A stretch of 64,000 bases of DNA from Alkalicoccus daliensis (GCF_900103955.1 NZ_FNIL01000002.1:268485-332484), one strand, 5' to 3'. Positions 33,523 through 43,090 are shown, numbered from the stretch's first letter. Notes: a model not told the origin generated them from the sequence alone. Made by a program: numbers and translations.

Positions 33523-34386
33523 CTATTTCCCAACTAATTCCTGTCCCGGCTTCGGAAGAACTTCCAAAAATGCTTCTAAGTTAACGGATTGCCATTTATC
33601 TTTATGGATTGCTGTGTAGATGGCAATTGGTTCTTCTGCCATTTCCTCTATTAAATCACCATTTGCAATATCTTCTTCTACTGAAAAATAAGGGAGCATG
33701 GACCTGCCTAATCCCAGCAGCACACATTTTTTAATTGCTTCTATGCTCGGCAATTCTATTTTTTTCGCAGTTTTTCCCTCAATGGATAAATGCTTTTCTA
33801 TCAGGGGGCGCCAGCTGCAGGAATACTCTGTGAGAAACATCGTGTCAGGAATCTGTGATTCTTCTTTATTTGCTGACCGAACAAGGGTCAGTTTCTCTTC
33901 TTTTAATTTTAGTATCGTTAGCTCTTTAGACTTCCAGTCGCTTCCTTCAACCAGTACCGCTGCATCAATTTCTCCTTTTTTAAACTGGGCCGCCAGGTTT
34001 TCATAATCGAGAGATTTTAGCGTCAGCTTCACTTCAGGGTAACGCACCATAAAATCTTTAATGATTGCAGGGAGCCAATAGATCATTAACGATTCACTCA
34101 CTCCGATCGTCAATTCTCCAGCAGGAACGTTATCTTCTTTTATTACTTCTTTCGATTTTAAATGCAGATTAATAATATCTTTCGCATACGGTAAATACCG
34201 TTCACCAGTCTCTGTTAGCACGACCTTTTTGCCTAACCGGTCGAACAGTGGGTAGCCAAGTTCTTTTTCCAGTTCTTTCATATGGGAGGTGACAGAAGAC
34301 TGCACATACCCTAATTCATCAGCTGCCTTTTTAAAGCCGCCGGTTTCGACAATTGTTTTAAAAGTTATCAGATGGCGCAGTTCCAA
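33523..34386 (-). CDS. ywqM: LysR-type regulator, YwqM-like
   Basis: The likely start is TTG 34386 after GGAGAG, giving Met-Glu-Leu-Arg-His-Leu, the common LysR beginning; the frame extends to 34404. The 287-residue protein has a winged HTH at about 1-60 (Phe-Lys-Lys-Ala-Ala-Asp-Glu-Leu-Gly-Tyr-Val-Gln-Ser-Ser-Val-Thr) and a substrate-binding domain. It is divergent from the YwqN-like reductase gene, as in Bacillus subtilis, so it probably controls that gene. Inducer unknown. Confidence 0.8.
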   Translation of the reverse strand: MELRHLITFKTIVETGGFKKAADELGYVQSSVTSHMKELEKELGYPLFDRLGKKVVLTETGERYLPYAKDIINLHLKSKEVIKEDNVPAGELTIGVSESLMIYWLPAIIKDFMVRYPEVKLTLKSLDYENLAAQFKKGEIDAAVLVEGSDWKSKELTILKLKEEKLTLVRSANKEESQIPDTMFLTEYSCSWRPLIEKHLSIEGKTAKKIELPSIEAIKKCVLLGLGRSMLPYFSVEEDIANGDLIEEMAEEPIAIYTAIHKDKWQSVNLEAFLEVLPKPGQELVGK

Positions 34387-34525
34387 GGAAATCTCTCCTA
34401 TCATTTATAATGAACGTTTCAATTAAAATTATTCGTTTTACTGAACTATAAATCCAGTATAAGCTTTATATATGCTAGATTCCATAGAAACAATATTAAA
34501 TTTAAACGAAAAGAGGGATCCACTC

Positions 34526-35080
34526 ATGAAGATTATGGCATTGCTTGGCAGCTCAAGAAGGAACGGGAACACAGAGTATCTGGTACAAGAGGCACTAAAA
34601 GGTATGGACTATCAAAGCGTGTATTTATTGGATCACAAAATAAATCCTATTGTGGATCAGCGGCATGAAACAAATGGATTTGATGCGGTGGAGGATGATT
34701 ACGAAAAGCTGTTTAAAGAATTTCTGGACCAGGATATTATCATTTTTGCGACTCCATTGTACTGGTTCGGCATGCCTGGCCAGATGAAGATCTTTTTTGA
34801 CCGCTGGAGCCAGTATATGCTGGATGACCAGTATAATTTCAAAGAAAAAATGCGGGGGAAGAAAGCCTATGTAATTGTTACCGGAGAAAATCCGCCGCCG
34901 AAAACCGCAGCGCTACCCTTAATTCAGCAGTTTCAGTATATTTTCGAATATGTAGGAATGGATTTTGTGGATTATATGATCGGGAAAGCAAATAAGCCGG
35001 AGGAGATTCGTCAGGGCACGTACGCATTAACGAAAGCAGAAATCTGGAGAAAAGAAATTAAAGATGTAGTTGTCATATAA
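34526..35080 (+). CDS. ywqN: NAD(P)H-dependent FMN reductase-like flavoprotein, YwqN-like
   Basis: ATG 34526 follows AAAAGAGGGATCC. The 184-residue flavodoxin-like protein has the FMN phosphate loop Gly-Ser-Ser-Arg-Arg-Asn-Gly-Asn-Thr (7-15), Ala-Thr-Pro-Leu-Tyr-Trp-Phe-Gly-Met-Pro and Phe-Phe-Asp-Arg-Trp-Ser. It closely matches the Bacillus YwqN pattern, including Gln-Arg-His-Glu and Leu-Ile-Gln-Gln-Phe. Likely a cytoplasmic quinone or azo-type reductase; physiological substrate unknown. Divergent from ywqM. Confidence 0.85.
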   Translation: MKIMALLGSSRRNGNTEYLVQEALKGMDYQSVYLLDHKINPIVDQRHETNGFDAVEDDYEKLFKEFLDQDIIIFATPLYWFGMPGQMKIFFDRWSQYMLDDQYNFKEKMRGKKAYVIVTGENPPPKTAALPLIQQFQYIFEYVGMDFVDYMIGKANKPEEIRQGTYALTKAEIWRKEIKDVVVI

Positions 35081-35093
35081 AAAGCCGTCTAAG

Positions 35094-35130
35094 AACCTTC
35101 CTTTCATTTTTATTATAGGAAGGTTTTTTT
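35094..35130 (+). terminator. Terminator after ywqN
   Basis: AACCTTCCT (35094-35102) and AGGAAGGTT (35117-35125) then TTTTT. Confidence 0.75.
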
Positions 35131-35358
35131 ACGAAGAGAACTGCTTATACGGAGTTTCTTCTACTGTTACGAAAACACAAGCTGAAGCCCGACTTTAAAT
35201 AATGATACATGGATTACGCTGAAATATGAACTGATTACATGCTTACTGGAAAGATCAACTTAATGTAAAAAGATAACCCTGATCATTAAAAAACTCGTTC
35301 CCTCCGGTCCAAAAATATTCTTCCTCTGCGTTCTTTGCTTTACATTAATTGAAAAACC

Positions 35359-35409
35359 TTGACACTTATCGTTTACAATTGTAAACTAAATATAAGGATT
35401 ACAAATGTA
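35359..35409 (+). promoter_or_regulatory. copY promoter with two cop boxes
   Basis: TTGACA (35359-35364) and TAAACT (35382-35387) are separated by 17 bp. Two matches to the CopY operator TACAnnTGTA lie at 35374-35383 (TACAATTGTA, overlapping the spacer and -10) and 35400-35409 (TACAAATGTA, just downstream). This is the arrangement of a copper-derepressed cop promoter. Confidence 0.85.
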
Positions 35410-35429
35410 AACGGAATGGAGAGAGGAAT

Positions 35430-35882
35430 ATGAATACTGAAATAGATTACAAAATTACTGATGCAGAATGGGAAGTGATGCGTGTCGCTTGGGCGCACGA
35501 TAGGGTCACAAGCAAAGAAATCATAAACGTGCTGGAGCAGAAAATGGACTGGAAGCCAGCTACGACGAAAACTTTTATCGGCAGGCTTGTTAAGAAAGGA
35601 ATGCTCCATACGGAAACAGAAGGCAAGAAATATATATATTCCGTCAATGTAAGCGAAAGTGAAATAACCAAAAGAAATCTAAATGAATTTCTGGAGCGTA
35701 TGTGTGATAAAGAGGTTGGCAATACTATAGTGCACTTAATTTCAAAAGCACCTTTAAGCTTCAAAGATATTGAGAATTTGGAAAAGATACTGGAGAGGAA
35801 GAAAAAAGATGCTGTGGAGGAAGTGCCATGCAGCTGTGTTCCAGGGCAGTGCAGGTGTCAGGATCATCACTGCTCCACGTGA
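35430..35882 (+). CDS. copY: CopY-type copper-responsive repressor
   Basis: ATG 35430 follows GGAGAGAGG. The 150-residue protein has a BlaI/MecI/CopY winged helix (about 5-75, Trp-Glu-Val-Met-Arg-Val-Ala-Trp, then Lys-Pro-Ala-Thr-Thr-Lys-Thr-Phe-Ile-Gly-Arg-Leu). The C-terminal Cys-Ser-Cys-x5-Cys-Arg-Cys hook (CxCx(4-5)CxC) binds Cu(I) or Zn(II). Zn-CopY holds the cop boxes and Cu(I) releases it. The His-His-Cys end is an added metal-rich tail. Two cop boxes lie just upstream; copA follows. Confidence 0.92.
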   Translation: MNTEIDYKITDAEWEVMRVAWAHDRVTSKEIINVLEQKMDWKPATTKTFIGRLVKKGMLHTETEGKKYIYSVNVSESEITKRNLNEFLERMCDKEVGNTIVHLISKAPLSFKDIENLEKILERKKKDAVEEVPCSCVPGQCRCQDHHCST

Positions 35883-35901
35883 AGCATGGAGGGAGGTTCG
35901 C

Positions 35902-35930
35902 GGCTGTTTTAAAAAGCAGCCAGCTTTTTT
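35902..35930 (+). terminator. Weak hairpin between copY and copA
   Basis: GGCTG (35902-35906) and CAGCC (35917-35921) followed by AGCTTTTTTT. It may attenuate read-through from copY into copA. Confidence 0.4.
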
Positions 35931-35942
35931 TAAAAATAATTT

Positions 35943-35964
35943 ATACCATACCCATGTATAGTAT
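35943..35964 (+). promoter_or_regulatory. Imperfect palindrome before copA, possible CsoR-type operator
   Basis: ATACCATAC-CCAT-GTATAGTAT has 9-bp arms with one mismatch and lies 26 bp before the copA start. Its ATAC...GTAT frame resembles CsoR operators, and it is not a cop box. Confidence 0.35.
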
Positions 35965-35989
35965 ATAAACCGCCAGAGGAGGAATGACC

Positions 35990-38227
35990 ATGAATAAAAT
36001 TAATATCTCAGTTTCCGGTATGACATGTGCTTCGTGTGTGAACCGAGTAGAGAAATCGATTAATAAAGTAGAGGGTGTTGAAGAAGCCCAGGTGAACCTT
36101 GCTTCCCATAGTGCACAGGTTTGGGTGGATGACGCTGTAACTTCCGAGCAGATTGTTCAAGCTGTTGAAAAGCTTGGGTATGGAGCGGACGTTCAGGAGG
36201 AGGGTGTGAAGGATCGCTCCGGCGAAGAAAAATTGGAGACAGATTCACTAAAGAAAAGTGTGTTCTGGAGCAGCCTGGTGACAGCCGTTGTTCTCATTGG
36301 GAGTATTCCGCATATGATGCCGCATTGGGGGGACTGGGTACCCGCGTTTCTTGCAAGCCCCTATGTGCTTCTTTTACTCACCTCCTATGTTCAGCTAGGT
36401 CCAGGGCGCCGTTTTTATACAAACAGCTATAAAGTATTGAAGAATGGTTCGGCGGATATGAATGTGCTTGTAGCAATGGGAACTACTGCCGCATGGTTCT
36501 ACAGCGGGGCATTGACGCTTTTTCCAGCGTATTTGACAGGACTCGGTTTTCCGAATGAGTTGTACTACGATGTGACGACGGTCATCACCACACTTATTCT
36601 GGTGGGACGTTATCTGGAAGCAAAAGCCAAAGGGCAGACATCCACTGCGATCAAGAAGCTAATGAATATGCAGGCGAAAACCGCACGTGTTATTCGCGAT
36701 GGCGAACAAAAAGAGATTCCCCTGGAAGAAGTGCAGATCAACGATGAAATTCATGTGCGGCCCGGGGAGCGTGTTCCGGTAGACGGTCATATTATAAGAG
36801 GGACCTCCTCTGTTGATGAGTCTATGATTACGGGCGAGTCGCTGCCTGTAGAAAAACAGGTAAAGGATGAAGTGATCGGTGCGACCCTCAATAAATCCGG
36901 AAGTTTTACGATGAAAGCTTCCAAAGTCGGAAAAGATACGATGCTTTCCCAGATTATCCGGATGGTAAATGAAGCGCAGGGTTCGAAAGCACCAATTCAA
37001 AGGATTGTCGACGTGATCGCTGCTTATTTTGTCCCGGCGGTTGTGTTAATTGCGCTCGGCAGCGCTGTTGTCTGGTTTCTGTTCGGACCGGACCCGGCAT
37101 TTATTATGGCGCTTACCACCTTTATCGCCGTGTTGATCATCGCTTGCCCGTGTGCCCTTGGCCTTGCGACACCGACGGCGATTATGGTGGGAACGGAAAA
37201 AGGAGCAGAAAACGGGATCCTGATCAAGGATGCTACGAGCCTGGAGCGTGTGAAAAAAATTGATACGGTCGTTTTTGATAAAACAGGTACGATCACAGAA
37301 GGAAAGCCGGTAGTTACAGATTTGATACTTTCCGGCATTCTGACGAAGGAAGAGCTGCTGCAGATGGCAGCTTCGGTGGAAAACAGCTCCGAGCATCCGC
37401 TGGGGGAAGCGATTGTGGAAGCAGCAAAAGAAACAGGGCTTTCTCTAATTGAACCAGAAAGTTTTCAATCAATTACAGGTCATGGAATTGAAGCCGAATG
37501 GAACGGAAAAAAAGTGTTGATCGGCAACCAAAAGCTGATGGCTGGCCACGGTGTGGATACAGCTTCCATGAACAGCCAGGGCACTGCGCTTGCGAAATCC
37601 GGCAAGACACCGATGTTTGTAGCGATGGATGGAAAAATAGCCGGTATTGTCGCCGTAGCAGATACATTGAAAGAAAATGTAAAACAATCTGTACAGACAC
37701 TCCAGAAAATGGGGATTAAAGTCCTCATGATTACTGGAGATCATGAAGATACGGCTGCAGCCATCGCCAGGGAAGCCGGAATCGATGATTATATTGCACA
37801 AGTGCTCCCTGAGCACAAGGCGGAAGCGATTAAAAAACTTCAGCAGAAAGAAAAAATTGTAGCGATGGTCGGTGACGGAATCAATGATGCACCGGCACTT
37901 GCGCAGGCAGATGTTGGCATGGCGATCGGTACCGGTACAGATGTAGCGATGGAAACAGCAAACATTACCTTGATGAAGGGGGACATTGCAAAAGTTGTCA
38001 CAGCAATCCAACTTTCCAGAACAACTATGCGTATGATACACCAAAACCTCGGATGGGCATTTGGTTACAATGTTGTGCTGATCCCAGTAGCTGCTGGAGC
38101 GTTATTTCCTGTTTTCGGCATTCTCCTGAATCCAATGCTCGCCGGGTTGGCGATGGCGCTCAGCTCTGTTTCCGTCGTATTAAACACGTTAAGGCTGAGA
38201 AAATTTAAGTCAGTGCCTGCTGCATAA
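35990..38227 (+). CDS. copA: Copper-exporting P1B-1 ATPase
   Basis: ATG 35990 is 7 bases after AGGAGG. The 745-residue pump has one N-terminal heavy-metal domain with Gly-Met-Thr-Cys-Ala-Ser-Cys (10-16), eight membrane helices, actuator Thr-Gly-Glu-Ser (about 282), the intramembrane Cys-Pro-Cys motif (about 386), phosphorylation site Asp-Lys-Thr-Gly-Thr (about 428), His-Pro (about 467) and Gly-Asp-Gly-Ile-Asn-Asp (about 627). It exports Cu(I) from the cytoplasm. Only one heavy-metal domain is present, while many Bacillus CopA have two, and there is no copZ chaperone gene next to it. Confidence 0.95.
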   Translation: MNKINISVSGMTCASCVNRVEKSINKVEGVEEAQVNLASHSAQVWVDDAVTSEQIVQAVEKLGYGADVQEEGVKDRSGEEKLETDSLKKSVFWSSLVTAVVLIGSIPHMMPHWGDWVPAFLASPYVLLLLTSYVQLGPGRRFYTNSYKVLKNGSADMNVLVAMGTTAAWFYSGALTLFPAYLTGLGFPNELYYDVTTVITTLILVGRYLEAKAKGQTSTAIKKLMNMQAKTARVIRDGEQKEIPLEEVQINDEIHVRPGERVPVDGHIIRGTSSVDESMITGESLPVEKQVKDEVIGATLNKSGSFTMKASKVGKDTMLSQIIRMVNEAQGSKAPIQRIVDVIAAYFVPAVVLIALGSAVVWFLFGPDPAFIMALTTFIAVLIIACPCALGLATPTAIMVGTEKGAENGILIKDATSLERVKKIDTVVFDKTGTITEGKPVVTDLILSGILTKEELLQMAASVENSSEHPLGEAIVEAAKETGLSLIEPESFQSITGHGIEAEWNGKKVLIGNQKLMAGHGVDTASMNSQGTALAKSGKTPMFVAMDGKIAGIVAVADTLKENVKQSVQTLQKMGIKVLMITGDHEDTAAAIAREAGIDDYIAQVLPEHKAEAIKKLQQKEKIVAMVGDGINDAPALAQADVGMAIGTGTDVAMETANITLMKGDIAKVVTAIQLSRTTMRMIHQNLGWAFGYNVVLIPVAAGALFPVFGILLNPMLAGLAMALSSVSVVLNTLRLRKFKSVPAA

Positions 38228-38387
38228 GCAGGCAGCCCAACTTTAAGCTGGGAGGGCAACTAGGTTATTTATGACGAACTCTTTCCCTGCGGAGCTTCAT
38301 TTTTAACATGTGACTCGTTAGGAAGAAACAGAAAAAATTGTTAACACATTTATCGATCGCAGTACGATAAGAAAGGAGAGGAATTAA

Positions 38388-40394
38388 ATGAATGATCACC
38401 ATCAGCACCATTCATCTGAAGAACATTCTCATAACAACCACTCCGAAGGACATGCGCACCACGAAAACGAATTTAAAAAGAGGTTTTATGTTTCGCTGAT
38501 CTTTATGGTTCCTATTTTACTTCTTTCGCCCATGATACAGTCCTTTATCGGAGTAGACTGGCGTTTTCAGGGCGACATGTTCATTCTCTTTGCGCTTTCC
38601 AGTGTCGTTTACTTTTACGGGGGCTGGCCATTTTTAAAAGGTGTATTTCAGGAAATGAAACAGAAGGCTCCTGGCATGATGACACTGATCGCTTTTGCCA
38701 TTTCAGTCGCTTATTTTTACAGCACAGCAGTGGTATTCGGTGTTCCAGGGCATGAAATGTATTGGGAACTTTCTACGCTTATCGTTATTATGCTGCTCGG
38801 CCATTGGATAGAAATGAAGTCAATTAGGGGCGCATCGAATGACTTGGAAGAATTAGTGAGGTTTATGCCTTCTACAGCTCACTTGTTGGAGCAGGATGGA
38901 AGTACGCGGGAAGTAGCCGTTGCTGAGCTGCACCCCGGACAGCAGGTGCTTATTAAACCAGGGGAAAAAGTTCCAGTGGATGGAGAAATAATAAAAGGTA
39001 CCTCTGAAGTGGATGAATCCAGTTTGACAGGAGAATCCGTTCCCATCCTGAAAGAAGCGGAAGATCAAGTAATTGGTGGATCTGTCAACGGAGAAGGGTC
39101 TCTTACAGTAACAGTGAAGAAAACGGGAGAAGAAAGCTACCTTTCTCAAGTAATTACCATGGTAAAAGAAGCGCAGGAGTCAAAATCACGAACACAGAAT
39201 CTGGCAAATCGTGCAGCAAAGCTGTTGTTTTACGTAGCGGTGCTTGCCGGCGCTGCAACTTTGGTTATCTGGTTGACAGTTGGATTTTCCGTACAGTTTT
39301 CTATTGAACGCATGGTCACAGTGATGGTAATTGCCTGCCCGCATGCATTAGGATTAGCGACTCCGTTAGTTACTGCAGTATCCACAAGCCTGTCTGCCAA
39401 AAAAGGGCTGCTGATACGAAATCGTACGAACTTTGAAGAAGGACGGTATTTGGACGCGGTCGTATTTGATAAAACGGGGACCCTTACAAAAGGAGAATTT
39501 GGCATTACGGATTTTCTTGCAGCAGGGGAGAAAGAGGAAGATGAGATCCTTGCATTGGCGGCTTCCATTGAATCTCAATCGGAACATCCAATTGCAAAAG
39601 GAATTATTGCCGCATCAAAAGACAAAAATATTAAAGTTACTTCACCTGATGACTTTACGTCTTTAACCGGGAAGGGGCTGCAGGGCACTGTAAACGGAGA
39701 GAAGGTAATGGTGGTAAGCCCTGGATATATGCAGGAGGAAGAAATTTCCTATCCAAAGGAAGATTTCGAAGCTTTATCGGAAGAAGGGAAAACAGTAGTA
39801 TTTGTGCTTCTAAACGACACTTACGCTGCCATGATCGGTCTTGCTGATCAAGTGCGGGAAAGCTCTAAAAAAGCTGTGGCAGCATTGAAAGACATGGGTA
39901 TTAAATCCATCATGCTCACCGGGGATAATCAAAAGGTGGCAGAATGGGTAGGCAGGCAGCTTGACCTGGAAGAAGTATATGCTGGAGTACTGCCTCATGA
40001 AAAAGCAGAAAAAATCAAAGAAATTCAAGCGAAAGGATGGAAAGTGGCTATGACAGGAGACGGAGTGAATGATGCTCCCGCGCTCGCCAATGCGGACCTG
40101 GGTATAGCCATCGGAGCAGGAACCGATGTAGCGATGGAATCGGCAGATGTCATTTTAGTTAAAAGTGATCCGCAGGACGTAGTAGCATTATTAAAGCTCT
40201 CCCGCGCCACTTATCGCAAAATGATTCAAAACCTCTGGTGGGCTGCAGGATATAACATTGTCGCACTCCCGCTGGCAGCTGGAATTCTATATACCTTTGG
40301 AATTCTGCTTACTCCTGCGGCAGGGGCAGTCCTGATGTCGCTCAGCACCATAATTGTAGCGATTAATGCAAGATTATTAAAAACCTCTTCGTAA
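38388..40394 (+). CDS. copB: CopB-type P1B-3 copper/silver ATPase
   Basis: ATG 38388 follows AAAGGAGAGG. The 668-residue pump starts with a His-rich tail (about 16 His in the first 26 residues) instead of a Cys-based metal domain and has the intramembrane motif Cys-Pro-His (about 316), which defines the P1B-3/CopB class. Thr-Gly-Glu-Ser (about 214), Asp-Lys-Thr-Gly-Thr (about 360) and Gly-Asp-Gly-Val-Asn-Asp are intact. Such pumps export Cu(I)/Cu(II)/Ag(I). It lies 160 bp after copA on the same strand and ends at a strong terminator. Confidence 0.93.
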   Translation: MNDHHQHHSSEEHSHNNHSEGHAHHENEFKKRFYVSLIFMVPILLLSPMIQSFIGVDWRFQGDMFILFALSSVVYFYGGWPFLKGVFQEMKQKAPGMMTLIAFAISVAYFYSTAVVFGVPGHEMYWELSTLIVIMLLGHWIEMKSIRGASNDLEELVRFMPSTAHLLEQDGSTREVAVAELHPGQQVLIKPGEKVPVDGEIIKGTSEVDESSLTGESVPILKEAEDQVIGGSVNGEGSLTVTVKKTGEESYLSQVITMVKEAQESKSRTQNLANRAAKLLFYVAVLAGAATLVIWLTVGFSVQFSIERMVTVMVIACPHALGLATPLVTAVSTSLSAKKGLLIRNRTNFEEGRYLDAVVFDKTGTLTKGEFGITDFLAAGEKEEDEILALAASIESQSEHPIAKGIIAASKDKNIKVTSPDDFTSLTGKGLQGTVNGEKVMVVSPGYMQEEEISYPKEDFEALSEEGKTVVFVLLNDTYAAMIGLADQVRESSKKAVAALKDMGIKSIMLTGDNQKVAEWVGRQLDLEEVYAGVLPHEKAEKIKEIQAKGWKVAMTGDGVNDAPALANADLGIAIGAGTDVAMESADVILVKSDPQDVVALLKLSRATYRKMIQNLWWAAGYNIVALPLAAGILYTFGILLTPAAGAVLMSLSTIIVAINARLLKTSS

Positions 40395-40468
40395 AAACGA
40401 TAACTATATTCATTGTGCACTGCCATTCGATTCTTCTCTGAAAATTAATAAGCATAATAAAATAGAGG

Positions 40469-40511
40469 AAAAGAAGGCTCTGATCTCAATAGCAGATGGA
40501 GCCTTCTTTTA
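40469..40511 (+). terminator. Terminator after copB
   Basis: AAAAGAAGGCTC (40469-40480) and GAGCCTTCTTTT (40499-40510), perfect 12-bp stem. Confidence 0.85.
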
Positions 40512-40635
40512 TTTACTGATTTTAATTTCTACTGAATTCAAACAGTTCCTCTCCATACATGATGCGCTTTTGTGAACAGTAAGCAACTGAAATCCTGCTG
40601 CATTGTTAAGTCTTATTGCAGAGCATTAAAAAGTA

Positions 40636-41079
40636 TTACGAAAAAAACTCAAACCCCATATTAGCCAATACAGCTATAATAAAACCTGTCACTCCTACGC
40701 TAATACCACTGTATATCCACAATTGTATTCTGTTGATCTTTAAAGCTTTTGCTATAATTCCAATCACCCAGACGCCTGTAACCGGTGTAAGAAATAAGAT
40801 AAAGAAAACCCCGTATTTTTCAATCCGGTTTCGCCATTTTCCCCGCAGGGATTTATCACTCATTTTTTTCATGAATTTAAATTTCATTAACCAATTATAT
40901 AAAAAATCAATTAAAGGAATAACCATCCAGTTGCCTAGTGATGCCCAAAGAAAAGCATCAAACCAATTAAGGCCTACTGATAATCCAAAAGGAACTGCAA
41001 GGTATATTTCAAAGTGTGGAAAAAAACCCATAAACCATGTCGTAGCTGCTAAACTAATATATTTTAATATTTCCATCAT
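40636..41079 (-). CDS. Small multidrug export family membrane protein
   Basis: A 147-residue protein with the Sm_multidrug_ex (PF06695) pattern: an amphipathic start with Phe-Pro-His-Phe-Glu-Ile-Tyr-Leu-Ala-Val-Pro-Phe-Gly (about 20-32), Gly-Asn-Trp, a basic cytoplasmic loop, Thr-Pro-Val-Thr-Gly-Val-Trp, and about four hydrophobic segments. Function is not well established despite the name. ATG 41079 overlaps the end of the upstream frame by 4 bp. Confidence 0.75.
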   Translation of the reverse strand: MMEILKYISLAATTWFMGFFPHFEIYLAVPFGLSVGLNWFDAFLWASLGNWMVIPLIDFLYNWLMKFKFMKKMSDKSLRGKWRNRIEKYGVFFILFLTPVTGVWVIGIIAKALKINRIQLWIYSGISVGVTGFIIAVLANMGFEFFS

Positions 41080-41298
41080 GCACTCACTCCTCTCTCAAAA
41101 ATTCTAATGCAGGTAAATTTTATAAGAATCGCGACAGACCCCAGCCCCAGGAATATAGTAAGCGAAATGCAAAGAAAAATTCGCGATTCCGGGAGAGGGG
41201 GTATCCTCTGTACAGAAAGCACGCTGTAACAATTTAGAACTTCCGCAGTACGGCAGTGGAATATCATTCTGATTTCCAAAAAATTGTTTATAGTACAT
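41076..41298 (-). pseudogene. Small membrane protein gene with an apparent frameshift
   Basis: ATG 41298 has a strong AAAGGAAG site and opens a 64-codon frame that ends out of phase at 41104 with poor, non-hydrophobic sequence. A second frame (open from 41279 to 41076) encodes a clean transmembrane helix near its C-terminus and ends with a 4-bp ATGA overlap to the next gene. Joining the two in the C-rich stretch near 41205 gives a normal one-helix protein translationally coupled to 40636-41079. Either a frameshift mutation, a sequence error, or recoding. Confidence 0.5.
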
Positions 41299-41338
41299 AG
41301 ATCGACTTCCTTTCTATTTATAATTAATGTACAATATA

Positions 41339-41350
41339 TTCATTAATGAA
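41339..41350. promoter_or_regulatory. Palindrome TTCATTAATGAA in the divergent promoter region
   Basis: A perfect 12-bp palindrome lies between the minus-strand exporter operon and the TetR gene. TetR-family regulators usually bind such sites between themselves and a divergent target. Confidence 0.45.
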
Positions 41351-41463
41351 CACTTTGTATGGTTTTATTGTAATTGACATATTATTCAGTGGTAAATCAT
41401 CAAAGTTAAAGAAATGTACACTATAAAACAAATTACTAAAATTGTTCAGAGGGAGGGAGCCGG

Positions 41464-42069
41464 ATGAAAAATAGGGAAGATGACAGAAGAGTAATGAAAA
41501 CCCAGCAAGCGATCCATGAAGCATTTTCATTATTAATGGAGGAAAAAAAATATAGTAAAATTACGATTCAAGATATTATTGACCGCGCTAATGTAGGAAG
41601 ATCTACCTTTTATGCGCATTTCGCCACTAAAGACGATTTGCTGTTCAGTAGTGTAGAGGAGTTACTGGAAGTACTTAACCAATATGTAAAGAGCTATATG
41701 GAACATGATGGAGAGGAACCAGAATTAATATCAGTAATAGAATTTTTTGAACATATAGAGGAAAACAGTAAAACAATGAGAGGGTTATTTAAAACAGAAG
41801 CGGCTGATTTATTCTTTGAAAAAGTGGAGGCATATTGGAAAGATGGAATGGAGAGGTATCTTCGGTGGAAAATACCGGCGGGCCAGGAACCGAAAGTGCC
41901 TGTAGAGATTTTAACAAACCATATTTCCAGCACGTTAATTAACTTATTGAAGTGGTGGGTAAACAATCAAATGTCCTATACTCCACTTCAAATGGAGAAA
42001 TACTTTAGAGAGTTAATAAATCCCTGTATTGATTCGATTATTTATAACGATGCAGCCAAAGAAGCTTAA
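41464..42069 (+). CDS. TetR/AcrR family regulator
   Basis: ATG 41464 follows GGGAGGGAG. The 201-residue protein has an N-terminal HTH at about 10-60 (Ile-Thr-Ile-Gln-Asp-Ile-Ile-Asp-Arg-Ala-Asn-Val-Gly-Arg-Ser-Thr-Phe-Tyr-Ala-His-Phe) and a helical ligand domain of the TetR_C_7-like kind ending in Trp-Trp-Val-Asn-Asn-Gln-Met. It is divergent from the small membrane exporter operon, its probable target. Ligand unknown. Confidence 0.85.
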   Translation: MKNREDDRRVMKTQQAIHEAFSLLMEEKKYSKITIQDIIDRANVGRSTFYAHFATKDDLLFSSVEELLEVLNQYVKSYMEHDGEEPELISVIEFFEHIEENSKTMRGLFKTEAADLFFEKVEAYWKDGMERYLRWKIPAGQEPKVPVEILTNHISSTLINLLKWWVNNQMSYTPLQMEKYFRELINPCIDSIIYNDAAKEA

Positions 42070-42155
42070 TTGTTCTCTGGGGAAACAAGCAGCAGAAAAA
42101 TTTCGCTACCTTCCCTCAGGGCAGTACCACCGGAAATAAGCAAAACCAAATGAAA

Positions 42156-42197
42156 AAGGGAAGCTTCCAATTCGAGATTGGCAGCTTCCCCTTTTTT
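42156..42197 (+). terminator. Terminator after the TetR gene
   Basis: AAGGGAAGCT with inner CCAAT pairs with ATTGG and AGCTTCCCCTT, followed by TTTTTT. The rest of the gap 42070-42467 shows no gene. Confidence 0.8.
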
Positions 42198-42467
42198 ATT
42201 GCACTTTAATTCGGTGAATAAGTTTTCACCATCTCATTTTTTATCTAATTATACGCTTTGAAATAAACATTTCGAACATTGTTTATGCACTTATCTTTTT
42301 GAGGACCGGTGAGAATAAGCCTGCCTCTGCCGGGTTAATTTATTCTTGAAACTCAAGTCGGGGTTATTTAATTTCCTGCCTCATAGACTGCTCTTGTGTC
42401 ACTTTTAGAGATAATCTGCATCAATTTTAATCTATATATTACATGAGATAAAAAGGTGAGTGAGAGA

Positions 42468-42869
42468 TTGAAATTCAATGCACTGATTCCAGAATTATCA
42501 GTTAATGATATTGAGAGGTCAAAATGGTTTTATATAGAGATACTTGGGTTCCGATTAGAATATGGAAGGAAAAATGAAAAATTTGCTTTTTTATCACTTA
42601 ACAAAGCACAAATTATGATTGAAGAAATTAATGGTTATTGGAATACAGGGTTGTTAGAATATCCATTTGGCAAGGGCATTAACTTTCAAGTAATAGTAGA
42701 CGATATTCAACCCATAATTGAAAGATTAAATCAAAATGAAATTTCATTATTTAAAGAACCTACTGTTAATGAATATAAAACTAATGAGAAAATAATCAAA
42801 GAGATTGAATTTCTCGTTCAAGACCTAGATGTTTATTTGTTGAGATTGTCACAAGAAGTTAGTAGTTAA
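42468..42869 (+). CDS. Glyoxalase/bleomycin-resistance fold protein
   Basis: TTG 42468 lies 7 bases after AAGGTGAG. The 133-residue VOC-fold protein has Pro-Glu-Leu-Ser-Val-Asn-Asp-Ile-Glu-Arg-Ser-Lys-Trp-Phe-Tyr (about 7-21) and Phe-Leu-Ser-Leu...Ile-Met-Ile-Glu-Glu, the pattern of the BLMA-type antibiotic-binding group rather than glyoxalase I. It may sequester bleomycin-like compounds; real ligand unknown. Codon use is AT-rich, like the flanking accessory DNA. Confidence 0.7.
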   Translation: MKFNALIPELSVNDIERSKWFYIEILGFRLEYGRKNEKFAFLSLNKAQIMIEEINGYWNTGLLEYPFGKGINFQVIVDDIQPIIERLNQNEISLFKEPTVNEYKTNEKIIKEIEFLVQDLDVYLLRLSQEVSS

Positions 42870-43090
42870 CTTGTTGGATGAATTTCGATTATTAACATTG
42901 GCTCCAAGTTAATTAAGTTTTAGTTTTCGATACTATATATTTTGAGTATACTTAAAACATACAACAAGTTGCTGAATCGAAAATAGTACTCACTGCTTGA
43001 TTTGGTTGGAAATACTATTGGAGATTTTAAGTGCTGGCAAAAATAAATTATTGAAATATGGTCATTTAAGTTTAATTAGGAGGTCTTACA

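Noticed and set aside
37469..38044. 191-codon minus-strand frame opposite copA
   Set aside because: Shadow of copA; Cys/His-rich product arises from reverse-reading codon bias, no site and no family.
40616..41107. 163-codon plus-strand frame
   Set aside because: Opposite to the small multidrug export gene, which has clear motifs and coupling; the plus frame has no site.
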